Below, piece by piece: positions 26,101-34,411 of a stretch of DNA of 64,000 bases (position 1 is its first letter; every line of letters starts with the position of its first letter). The notes beneath the pieces are model-generated. The model was not told where the DNA came from and searched no databases. It saw only the letters and a list, made by a program, of their open reading frames with translations. The translations under genes and the position numbers were made by a program. The stretch is from assembly GCA_903813345.2 (NCBI GenBank), contig CAIIXF020000001.1, forward strand, positions 744,001 through 808,000, read 5' to 3'. This DNA is from Owenia fusiformis. Taxonomy: Eukaryota > Annelida > Polychaeta > Sabellida > Oweniidae.

Positions 26101-29100
26101 AACAACACCGTGTTGTTGCATCAAGATGGCCAGACTTCCGGTGATAGATTTTCGTACGATATGTTGTTTCCCCAATTTAAACCCATTTCTAGGACGAGTT
26201 TCTCAATAACCATACACGTGAAGTTAGCGCACGATCTATTTTAAAGAAACTGTCATTTGTATACATGTAGCATCATCAAGAAGCAAGAAGTTCACGGTTT
26301 TAGTTCCTCACTATTGATGCAACAACACCAAACCGAAGATGCAACAACACTCCTCTAGATTTGAGCAATGATGCAACAACACCAATTAATAGTATAATTT
26401 CAGAAGACCATAAATCTCGAGAGGAACAGATTTTTAAATGCTACTGTTGCAACACCGGGCCAGTACCCCATTTGCGTTCTTCTCGGGCATTCAAAATGCA
26501 CGTCCTGCGGGCGAAGATTCTTTATATGTATTTTCAAAAATTTATACTTTTAAATATCATAATGTACTGGAAGTTGTTTTATAACATAGTTCAATCGCCT
26601 TTAACATTGCAAGCTATAGTAACCCAATCTATTATCATAAACCCCTGTTCCATAGCTTGATGACCCTGATACCAGTTAGTATCATTCAAAATGGTGGGCA
26701 AACATCTTTCGTTCTCGGTAAACACCGAACTCCCGTGCAGTGATATTATCACTGCGGCGGGCAGGTATCTCACCGTAAGCATGGTAACTTCGTAATAAAC
26801 AACTGACGTGATTGGTTCTAGTCCCATGCTCAGGTCGCGTGATTGTAAAATTTAGACAATTTCATTGGTTGAATTGTGCGTATTAACTAAAAAACAACAC
26901 GTGCGGTAAACTATTATCAACACAACTTTTACTCAGAATTCCTTCCGCGGTGATTTCTTCTCATATTTCAATAATTTTGAAATATTTTGACAAAATAATG
27001 TTTGGGGAACATTCATGAATACATATTTTATAAGTTGTGTGAAAATTGACCACATATATGATGAAAAAGGGAACTATTTTCCCCAAATTTTGGGGATTTT
27101 CTTCATCTGCCCGCCGCAGTGTCTATACCGAGACACTGCATGGGAGTTCGGGTAAACACGACAAGCTATTGGAAATCTTGCACAGCGCACATGTAGAAGT
27201 ATTGTTCTCTTTGGATTCGTTCTCCCCGATTGAGTAAAAATGTTGGTAATAGGATTTAGGTCCCGAAAAGGTAAATTGATAGGGGTACAGTAATCCCAGA
27301 TTCCCCCTGGGCCCTCGGGAAATATCATAATGTGTCCCGGAATAAAACCAATAGTGAATCCCTCTCTGTAAATAACCTCTATTATAAAGCATTGTATAAC
27401 TGCAATATCATTAAACCAACACTCATCGGAAGTTATGGGGTTTTGAAAACTCAAAATCGCTAAATTTGGTGCCCCATGTTAAGTCAATGGGAATTTTTTT
27501 TTTGAAGTGTAAAATACGACATATATACGACCGAGTACAGCTTAATTTAATGAAAGCCTTTAAATGAAGGGTACCTCAAAAGCAATCTAGCTTCAAAATT
27601 TGGACACAAAAATGTCTAGGTCAAAATCCAGGTCAAATTCAAAGTTTTCCTTATTTTTGTGATTCTGACACTACACTTCAATCATATTCTTCGAAATTGT
27701 GTATACATGCGTAGCCAAGAGTGTACTAATAGTGTTAGCCTTTTGCCGTCAGAAAGTATTTTAACCCACTTTTGAGATATGGTGCCCAAAAAGTAGGTCA
27801 AAATAAAAAATTCTCCAAAATTAACGTTTGAGTTATGAATGAAGAATAGGATTTTCTCAGGAATCGGAATCTGCAAACCAAATTTCGATCCGACTTCCGG
27901 TTCGGAAGTTATGGCGTTTTGAAATTTCGAGAAAAATCGATCTGATGGTATCCTGATAGAAAGTCAAGAGTAGCGAAGAAAATGTTGAAAACCCCATCCA
28001 TCCTTCCTATCCTATCCTACTATTCTATCCTATCGTTCCTTCTTATTCTATCCTATCCTTCCTATCCTATCCCTTTTATCCCTATCCGTTCCTTCCTATC
28101 TATCCTTCATATCCTTTCCTTCCTATCTATCTATCCTTCCTATCCTTTCCTTCCTATCTTATTTGAAAATCACCTTGCTATTCTATCCTATCTTTCTTCT
28201 CTATTCTCTCCCATCGTTCCATCCTATTCTGTCATATCCCTCCTTCCTATTTCATCCATCCATCCATCTTTTTCTGGATGACTCGGCTTAAAAAAATCCA
28301 GATCTGGAGTCTGAAATTGAACTTGTTCAATTTCCAAAGTCTAGTTATATTAGTTCTTTGTAAACAATTTCCATACGATACGGTAAATCAAGGGGATTTA
28401 ATTTAGAAAATGAATAATCTTTATTTTTCAGATACAATATCAATGAGGTTGGCTCACGGGGATTCAATACTTAGCCTATGTATTTACTTTACGTTGTATA
28501 TCCTTTTAACTTTGATAAAGACAAATACATTAAGGAACCAAACAAAATACGTTTCATTCATGAACCGCGCACTCACGCGTTTTATTCATGTCCCGACCAA
28601 CACCTATAAACAGAACATAAAACAGTTTCTCTTGATATTCAATGATACATTATATTGGCGTTTTTGCATCAGCACATTGGTGTTGTTGCATCATTGATAA
28701 TAAACAGAGTGGTGTTGTTGCATCAATAGTGAGGAATTAAAACCGCGAATTTCTCGCTTCTTGATGATGCTACATGCATACTAATGAGAGTTTTTTTAAA
28801 TATAGATCATGAGCTAACTGCACGTGTATGATTATTGAGCAACTCGTCCTAGAAATGGGTTTACATTGGGAAAACAAAATATCGGACGAAAATCTATCAC
28901 CGGAAGTCTGGCCATCTTGATGCAACAACACGGTGTTGTTGCATCACGATACCCCCCAGTGAATATAGTACATATTCTGTATTTCACATATTATCGTCAT
29001 CATCATCATCACCACTTAAATTGCCATTGTCGCAGTCTGCAGCAGAAAAACATGTAACATTTTCATTGGATATTATTGGTGGCTGAAACAGTGATAATAA

Positions 29101-32100
29101 GGCACTGTTGGCCCACATCTGGTTGACTGACCCAAAAAGATTAATAGGAATAGGTCTATCGAAAATGTGATTGTTTTTCACTTTCCTTATACTTCGCTCG
29201 ACATGAATGCGCTCTGCAGCGATCTGTTGCGTCTTGTAGACATCTTCTGCATTCATCTGGTCCTCCAGACCAAGGAAGGGCGGGATATTTAGATTGACAC
29301 CAAGGGGATCTAATAAATCTTTTATTAAGAATCCCTTATCCACCATTACGTCGTCGTCTTTGTCGAATGGGAGTTGCAAAAATCCAGATCGTTCAGTGAT
29401 TTCTCTATCTGAAATACTTCCGTGGAAGAGGGAACTCACAAATGTAGGCGCCCCCTGTGGAGCGATTCCTAAAAGTCCCTTCAACGTGTTTGTCGATTTG
29501 TAGTTCGAATATGTTTGAGATTTAAGGGTTAGAGATTTCGGCATCTGACATTTGATCTCAAAAGCGTCTAAGATTACTCTGGTGTTAGGATATTTTTGCT
29601 TAAATGACGCTGGCATTGTTTGCTGAATTTGGTTTTTACTTGGCCAAATGTTCATGGACCCCAACGTGATGTAGAGAAAATTTACCCACTTCAGGAACAA
29701 ATTAGACACGGTGGATTTTGAAATACCAAATCTAATTGCCAAATCCATTTCGAACATGCCTAGTCTAACCCTACACAGATAAAGTAGGAATTGGTCCTCC
29801 ACGGACAGTTTATGGGGCCTGCCTGATTTTTTCTTTATTTCAGATGATTTGTCAGAGCGATTTGCGATGTTTTCACCGCTTTTTCCTGGATTCAGAAATG
29901 CAAGAACAGAAAGAAATGTTTGTTTGTTTGGAAATCCAGTATAAAATGGTATATAACGTTCGTGAAGATTATCGAATGTGAACACATTGGCTTTTAGCCT
30001 TTCATTTTCTTCTCGTAATTTGTCACACTGGATTTTAGTGTCATTATCCGGTTCATTGACGTTTTTTGTGGCAGTCAGTTTCATTATGTCAAGCTTCAGT
30101 TTTAATATTTTGTTCTCTAGTTCAGCCTTTTCCTTCTTTGATACGATAATTTGTAGTTTTGCACTCACTTCTTTTAATGTCTTTGTTGTACACGTTTTAC
30201 ATTCATAACCAACTGGAGTAAGAGGAGGGGATTGTAACCCTCTTGGTTCGGGGATAGAAGATACAGTTTTTTATCAGTAAACTCATGATTGTTTTCCACT
30301 CGATTAAAGGGGTCTTTTCGCCGTTTTGAAGACACATTCATATGAGGGACATCTGACCAGCATTTAAATACGTGGGGTACTATTCCTGCTTTTAAAATAC
30401 GTCTCTTGCTGAATCCGTGATACTCAAAAGCTTCGTCAGCAAAATGTAAAGAACAAACTCTACTCGATGAAGTTAATTGAAACTTTTTATCTTCAACCCT
30501 ATGTATCGCAATAAGCCATTTGTTTTTCATACTTTCTGGAACTTTAATATATGTGACTAACTTCTCATCAACCTTCGCTTTCCCGTAAGACGTGCACATC
30601 GGTACAATGCAATTTTTTCCCGATTTCTTTTGTTTGGGACAGTTGTTCTCATCTTTATTCAAATGATATCGATGGTATCCTGCTGGATCCTAAATAAAAG
30701 AAAAGTTCATGTTATGCAATTGCATACATTTATCTTTGCTGTACAATATTTCTAATTCTGACTTTAGATACCATTTTTTGTGAGTCGTGGATTATTAATG
30801 CGAACTATTTATCTCTTACCATATGATATACAATCTTCACACAAATCATGGTATATAAGTTTTATATCGCATGATGCTCATATTTCCCGGTGAATAAATT
30901 TGTAAAACTAGTATGCAATATGTCATTTGAAAAACACTTTCCAGTATTATGGTGTCGGCGAAAATGACATATTTACCTCGGAAATTCCTCCACAAATCTT
31001 ATTATATATGGGGATTTAATATTAATTTTATTTCCTCGGAAAATAGCTTACCGTTGATCCTTGGAATATATCCCATACAATATCTTTTCTCAGTAAAGAA
31101 TTACCTCTCAATCTGATTTGACAGAGATGACCAGGTGAATATGATATTTGCAATGGATATTAGCAATCGTTATTATGAACTTGTATTGTAATTAGGGTAA
31201 CTATACAAATCAATAATCAAAGTACATGAGAGTGCCCCCTCCGGAACATAGTACAACACAAGTACACCTACCGAGACGGATAACTAATGTTAATGTCTGC
31301 TGTACATTTCCATTCAATGTTGTCAACAGATCAATGACCGGCAATGAATCTCTTGTCAATTACTAACCTAGATACAGTAATATTATTACCAAAAGGGCAT
31401 AAACATATGTGAATGTGATGTATAATACCAAATCGATGATTATTTTATGATAACTTACCATTTTGAAGCAGCTAAATTGACTGAAAGTACCCAGAGATTT
31501 ACATGTAACTCAACCGGATTTGTGCTTTCGCGGGAAAAGTTTCTACCATTGACGTCATAGATTTTTAAGCGGCTCATTATAATATTCATGAGCTGACTTT
31601 ATGGAAAGGTGAATATTCGCAACATCTATCTATTTCACATATATTCAGTGTTTTTCATCCTGACCCCCAGGGGCCGTGTATGGGGGGTCAGGAAAACAGA
31701 AATTTTCGCTAATTTTTAGATCTTTCTGAAGTATAGCTTTATTATACTCAAATGAAAGGCAATTAAGAGTAGATTGCAAATATTGTATCTTTTTTCTGAT
31801 TCGAGCCTCGTAAAATTCAAAATGGCCGTCTAATGTACGATTTCGCAATAATTTTTCGATCCCTTCAACGTATGGCTATATAATACTCAAATTGAAGGAA
31901 TTTTGGAGTAGATCACAATTATGGTATTATTTTTCAGATTTGTACCTCAGAAAATTCAAAATAGCTGCTTTGCAGGAATTCGCAATTCTAAAATCTAAAT
32001 TTTTCAATTTTAACCAAAGTAATGAGTATAATTGATTGGAATTCGGTAATTGATATTTTGTTCGTTGGGATTTGCTACTCCGCGGAGTTGCCATCATCTA

Positions 32101-34331
32101 GTTTATCATACAGTATGCATTTTATCAATTTTTTCCATTCATTATTTTTAACGGCATTGTTGCATCTTACTTGAAAGCACCATGCCATTTAGTAGCCTCA
32201 GTTTTTCTGTTCTCCTAATTGTGATAGATTTTGATTGAGTCATATCATAATTTGTAGGACTTGCAGCACTGAAAGATGCGGGAATACCATATGAGAAAGT
32301 AGAGGCAGTTGTGTGTAGTTACAACTATGGAGACCCAACCAGTGGCCAGAGGGCGCTGTATGAGATTGGTCTGTCTGGAGTTCCTGTTTTCAATGTTAAC
32401 AACAATTGCTCTGCTGGTTCTTCAGGGCTAATGATGGCAAGGCAGCTCATCAAGGCTGGACATGATTGTGTTATGGCATTAGGTATTTAAACATTTGTGT
32501 ACATCTGCATTATTATGGTACATCTGATAAGTATTGATATCCTCTTAGCGAGCTTCTTATATACTTCACTTTTTGACTTGTTGCTCCTGCTTTCCAAATC
32601 ATATTTCAAGATCCATTTGTTGTATTTTCCCAAATGGGGAAGTTTTTTCATGATTTCCTGAAAATGTGGTTGTCACTTTTTGTATTATTTTGTACTTTAC
32701 TGAATATATGTATTTTATATTGATTGGTCACAGACACATCATGTAACTGGTCATAGCACATCAAAGGTCATCATTTCACCATTAATAAGCCAATCAGCAT
32801 TCAGAATACATATGAGATACTGTATAATGATAAATTCTGTTCATTGAAGGTTTGATGAAAAAATCATAAGCCAATCAGCATTCAGAATACATATGAGATA
32901 CTGTATAATGATAAATTCTGTTCATTGAAGGTTTGATGAAAAAATCAGAAAGACTCCAAAAATAAATGCTTATTCCTATATTTTTAGGTTTTGAGAAAAT
33001 GGAAGGAGGATTATCCGAGACATTCAAGGATCGTACTTCTCCAGTTCAGCGTCACATGGATCACATGGTCTCCCTCGGGGCAGAACCTGGTCTGATTGGT
33101 CCAGGCTATAATGCTATGACATCAGATGTCATCAAACTGTTTGCATATGCTGCAAGAGAATACATGGAGAAATATCCTGGTGCTATGACTTTTGAGGATC
33201 TTGTGAAAGTTGCGTATAAAAATCGTAAGCATGGGGCCAATAATCCAAAGGCTTCTTTGCAAAAACCTACCTCGATGAAAAGCATTGCCAACAAGGATCG
33301 AATAATGATTTATCCAATCACGATAGGCATGACTGCCATGACAGCAGATGGTGGAGCTGCTGCAATTGTCTGCAGTGAAAATTTTATTCAAGAGAACAAA
33401 CTTGAAAATCGTGCGATTGAAATCATCGCTCAGCATATGGTAACTGACCTCCCATCTTCATTTCATAAAAGCATGATGGACACAGCTGGCTACAGCATGT
33501 CAAAATTAGCTGCTGAAAAAGTTTATAAGGACTCAGGCCTGCAAGCCAAGGATGTAGATGTCATTGAAGTTCACGACTGTTTCTCGTGTAATGAAGTGTT
33601 TATGTATGAAGCCATGCAACTTGTAAAGGAGGGTGAAGGAGTTAAGCTGTTCAATACTGCCAAGTGGGTGAATAACAAGGCTGGGGGTGAGGTTTGTCAG
33701 CTAGGGGGGCGCTGGGTTGTCAATCCATCAGGTGGAATAGAGTCTAAAGGTCATCCTATAGGAGCAACAGGTAGGTTCAAAACACCAGTGACTAGAGGTT
33801 CTGTTACATTAATATTATATTCAATGAATACTAATACAAATTACTTTTATTTGCATGTTTGTAATTATTATGCTCATATACTTAAAAATTAAAGGATCTC
33901 AAGCCACTCTGTATTTAAAATACACAGTTAATCAGTTATGTTGAACTAAAATGAATGCAAGTAGATTGTGTATATTGAAAACACAGAGGTTCTTGAACTT
34001 GTACTGAAGGCTCAATATACAAGTTCAATATGTTATGACTTCCTTTCAATGTCAGGTCAAAATCTAGATTGCACTTATCAGATAAAATGGATAGGGTCAT
34101 AGTCTAACATAGAGCTTGCCATTGCTACACTTCAGACGTGAATGACATGTAATCCAACTGTTTGTTTCAGGTCTGGGGCAGTGTGCAGAGTTGGTATCGC
34201 AACTAAGAGGTGAGGCTGAGAAAAGACAAGTAGAAGGGGCAAAAGTGGCGCTACAACACAACTATGGAATAGGGGGAGCTGCAGTCGTCACCATGTACCA
34301 GAGGCCAACCTTCAACACTGCAAGACTTTAG
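20165..34331 (+). CDS. SCP2: SCP2/SCPx-type 3-ketoacyl-CoA thiolase, thiolase domain only, peroxisomal
   Basis: Exons 20165-20270, 32258-32482, 32988-33770 and 34171-34331 splice in phase to 424 residues. The family cleaves 3-oxoacyl-CoAs, including branched-chain and bile-acid-type substrates, in peroxisomal beta-oxidation. Visible signatures: [14 protein letters not shown] at the start, the nucleophilic Cys86 in [11 protein letters not shown], His306 in VHDCFS, His366 in [10 protein letters not shown], and the C-terminal [11 protein letters not shown]. The protein ends ARL, a standard peroxisomal targeting (PTS1) tripeptide. Human SCPx carries a C-terminal SCP2 lipid-binding domain ending AKL; here it is missing and none was seen downstream. 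The first intron is 11,987 bp and is filled by transposons. Confidence is high because exon order and phase agree with the human protein throughout. Confidence 0.95.
20390..21157. mobile_element. Non-autonomous hAT-like element with 8-bp duplication
   Basis: The terminal inverted repeats begin CATAGGCTAAGGGTTAAG and continue for about 60 bp with few mismatches. A perfect 8-bp duplication TGCAAGAC flanks it (20382-20389 and 21158-21165). A second inverted pair lies inside (ACCTGCAATTGCCCGGCAAG near 20630 against its partner near 20920). There is no coding capacity. It lies in intron 1 of the thiolase gene. The 8-bp duplication points to the hAT group. Confidence 0.8.
21166..21960. repeat. Degenerate tandem repeat around ATGACCGTGGTAATG, interrupted by an insertion
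   Basis: Variants of a unit of about 35-45 bp containing ATGACCGTGRYAATGCTATA and GCCTGG recur from 21166 to 21326, and resume after the insertion at 21332-21877 up to about 21960. The array is intronic and non-coding. Confidence 0.5.
21332..21877. mobile_element. Non-autonomous hAT5-like element
   Basis: The ends CATGGGTGTAGCGC and GCGCTACGCCCATG are inverted repeats with one mismatch. They are flanked by the 5-bp duplication ACCGT (21327-21331 and 21878-21882). The body of 546 bp is non-coding. Inner bases (GGTACGC, GGCGTACC) resemble the ends of the hAT fragment at 49782-50656. Confidence 0.75.
22224..22300. mobile_element. Solo end of a hAT-like element
   Basis: CAGTGGCGTAGCTG followed by TACGGCAATACGCC matches hAT-type ends seen elsewhere in the window. 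No partner end was found nearby, so this is a truncated copy with an uncertain right limit. Confidence 0.3.
23230..23480. repeat. Degenerate GACCAATGCCATACCAAAT tandem repeat
   Basis: Three to four imperfect units built on CAATGCCATACCAAATGTC lie upstream of the YqaJ ORF inside the transposon. They could be part of its subterminal region. No other function is visible. Confidence 0.4.
23597..25573 (+). CDS. Transposon-encoded YqaJ-type exonuclease with SWIM zinc finger
   Basis: Intact ORF of 658 codons in the ISL2EU element. Order of parts: an acidic N-terminus; a SAP-like segment (about 52-90, [19 protein letters not shown]); a CxxC/CxxH cluster (117-129); a SWIM zinc finger at 235-247 (CSC, then seven residues, CNH); and a YqaJ nuclease fold (about 455-640). 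The nuclease shows a YGIKNE helix, Asp545 in GASPDGK, Glu559 and Lys561 in IEVK, and FQIQGQM at 601-607, the pattern of lambda-exonuclease-like enzymes. In the family this protein accompanies the transposase; its exact job in transposition is not known. The start is the first ATG after an in-frame gap, so a few upstream codons are possible. It is 3'-to-3' with the transposase. Confidence 0.88.
   Translation: MIENAEAASNPSHDTPTVLEDNDIVDTSSQSNCPCSILTVNDVDGASLNKPIGQLRKSECVKWLLCRGIKPHFKSTLAALRTKVIETEKTQAVPDDSLIINDPDPNNANLRAKQSKCTTCKRKRICDSHETSPDNVFPSKGFSSSFPVSLTGFTYSNIEKYAKNSGKKIKTTMVEKPFEKGYYFFRENYIHGTECKTANGYHYIKSKCYPSQRKNTSPHTLKCTINDCEVESASCSCKAGKSGYCNHIIGLLYQIDYMGQNKLSFFPKENSCTDNPQKWHKPRTSGLSSDTVMLSEVSVPHYGKDTSRGIKSTLFDPRRDKTPIDTKGLYCDLIQIGTPIDFTLLSGQCNQNKEQVPTSLGFSVPRGSILSYQIPQNDPNFHIEDTIDYDNRQIIVCPDDFPPFPWSTLRDDLPCYNGPLDECSLNFINTNVAVTTNEALDLEQNTIGQTTVPLWHSSRKCRLTASKFGQIVNRKTKEHSKFIRNELLGGSVGKTSEAMKYGIKNETVAIEKYKNYRECNGNPIKIMPTGLYVNPKIPFLGASPDGKILDPNEGPGLIEVKCSYKHRDITVKQACNLKETVFFMETKDDKPSLKKTHRYFFQIQGQMGICGANFCDLIVYTNRGICIERIDFDQNVFNCMISKLSRFYFEHFLPVIVN
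26718..27157. repeat. Inverted pair of hairpins
   Basis: GTAAACACCGAACTCCCGTG at 26718 and its inverse near 27157, plus GGCGGGCAG/CTGCCCGCC, give arms of about 50 bp separated by about 340 bp. Each arm itself contains a small hairpin (GCAGTGATATTATCACTGC; GCAGTGTC ... GACACTGC). It is probably another short transposon inside the nested element. Confidence 0.5.
27980..28270. repeat. Pyrimidine-rich CTATCCTTCC microsatellite-like tract
   Basis: About 290 bp of imperfect CCTATC/CCTTCC repeats with almost no purines other than scattered A. The open frame across it is a by-product of composition. Confidence 0.8.
28984..30662 (-). pseudogene. THAP-domain DDE transposase of the ISL2EU element, one frameshift
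   Basis: The 5' part (30662 to about 30270) encodes a THAP zinc finger: CIVPMC, W in [12 protein letters not shown], and GIVPHVF. The main part (frame ending 28984) encodes a coiled-coil stretch, a helix-turn-helix ([18 protein letters not shown] ... [10 protein letters not shown]) and a DDE domain of the IS5/HARBI1-like type. Counting from the codon at 30168, the catalytic residues are Asp201 (VILDAFE), Asp277 (MVDKGF) and Glu324 (HVERSIRK). The C-terminus is acidic. The two parts lie in different frames. The change falls at a run of six A on the coding strand (30267-30272), after which the other frame continues sensibly ([10 protein letters not shown] ... YECKTC). So it is either one lost base or a sequencing artefact, not an intron that I can see. 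Confidence 0.85.
32786..32947. repeat. Perfect 81-bp tandem duplication
   Basis: The segment from TAAGCCAATCAGCATTC to GATGAAAAAATCA occurs twice in direct succession (32786-32866, 32867-32947) with no visible difference. It lies in intron 2 of the thiolase gene, ending 40 bp before exon 3. The identity implies a recent event or an assembly duplication. Confidence 0.9.
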
Positions 34332-34384
34332 ATTGGCCTTCAGAGACCAACCTTCAACCCTGCTAGACTTTAGATTGGCCTACA
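34301..34384 (+). repeat. 42-bp tandem duplication of the thiolase C-terminus and stop codon
   Basis: GAGGCCAACCTTCAACACTG... (34301-34342) is followed by GAGACCAACCTTCAACCCTG... (34343-34384). Both copies contain CTTTAG, and both would encode ARL-stop in the same frame. Only the first is translated; the second is 3' UTR. Confidence 0.85.
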
Positions 34385-34405
34385 ACACAAGTCACTTATT
34401 CCAAG

Positions 34406-34411
34406 AATAAA
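34406..34411 (+). terminator. Poly(A) signal AATAAA of the thiolase gene
   Basis: AATAAA occurs 75 bp after the stop codon; a second one is at 34945-34950. Either could end the transcript. Confidence 0.55.

Larger units (their letters stand above)
26080..28961. mobile_element. Nested element with ~285-bp inverted arms and 5-bp duplication
   Basis: It starts CACTGGGGAGTAACGTGATG and ends with the inverse (CATCACGATACCCCCCAGTG). Inverted similarity continues inward for about 285 bp (26080-26365 against 28675-28961). The 5-bp duplication AATAT flanks it (26075-26079 and 28962-28966). The arms carry the word TGATGCAACAACACC in several copies: as a 27-bp palindrome near each tip, and as spaced copies near 26313, 26336 and 26368, and in reverse near 28676 and 28708. 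The interior shows no transposase. It holds a short Cys/His-rich frame (26361-26514, FKCYCC ... MHVL), a further inverted repeat and a pyrimidine tract. It lies between the two genes of the ISL2EU element and spares both. Confidence 0.8.
22878..31613. mobile_element. ISL2EU/IS4EU-type DNA transposon carrying YqaJ nuclease and THAP-DDE transposase
   Basis: The ends TTCACCTTTCCACAAAGTC (22878) and GACTTTATGGAAAGGTGAA (to 31613) are 19-bp inverted repeats with one mismatch. A second inverted pair lies inside (ATGACGTCAATG near 22953; CATTGACGTCAT near 31548). TA dinucleotides at 22876-22877 and 31614-31615 are the target duplication. Two convergent genes are present: a YqaJ protein (plus) and a transposase (minus). 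This combination and a 2-bp duplication are the known hallmarks of the ISL2EU (IS4EU) superfamily. A 2.9-kb element is nested between the two genes; without it the transposon would be about 5.85 kb. The transposase carries one apparent frameshift; the YqaJ frame is whole. It lies in intron 1 of the thiolase gene. Confidence 0.85.
22390..32080. repeat. Dispersed TATCCCAACGAAC / CCGT-rich repeat, split by the ISL2EU insertion
   Basis: The left part (22390-22877) begins TTATCCCAACGAACGAAGTTCG and carries a CCGTCCGTCCGTCTGTCCGT tract, then GGCTGCCGCTTTAAAAATG. The right part (31614-32080) ends GTTCGTTGGGA and carries a second copy of the block AAATTTTTCA...ACCAAAGTAAT. A relative with the same CTGT/CCGT tract and AAAATGGCAGCCATTTTTCG lies at 38777-39090. 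The 8.7-kb transposon inserted into it, so this repeat is the older of the two. It is non-coding. Confidence 0.55.

Noticed and set aside
22878-31613. The YqaJ nuclease considered as a host or virus-derived gene, or a defence gene
   Set aside because: It lies between transposon ends together with a THAP-DDE transposase, the known ISL2EU arrangement.
33106-33436. Antisense frames across thiolase exon 3
   Set aside because: They are shadows of a clearly conserved coding exon on the other strand.
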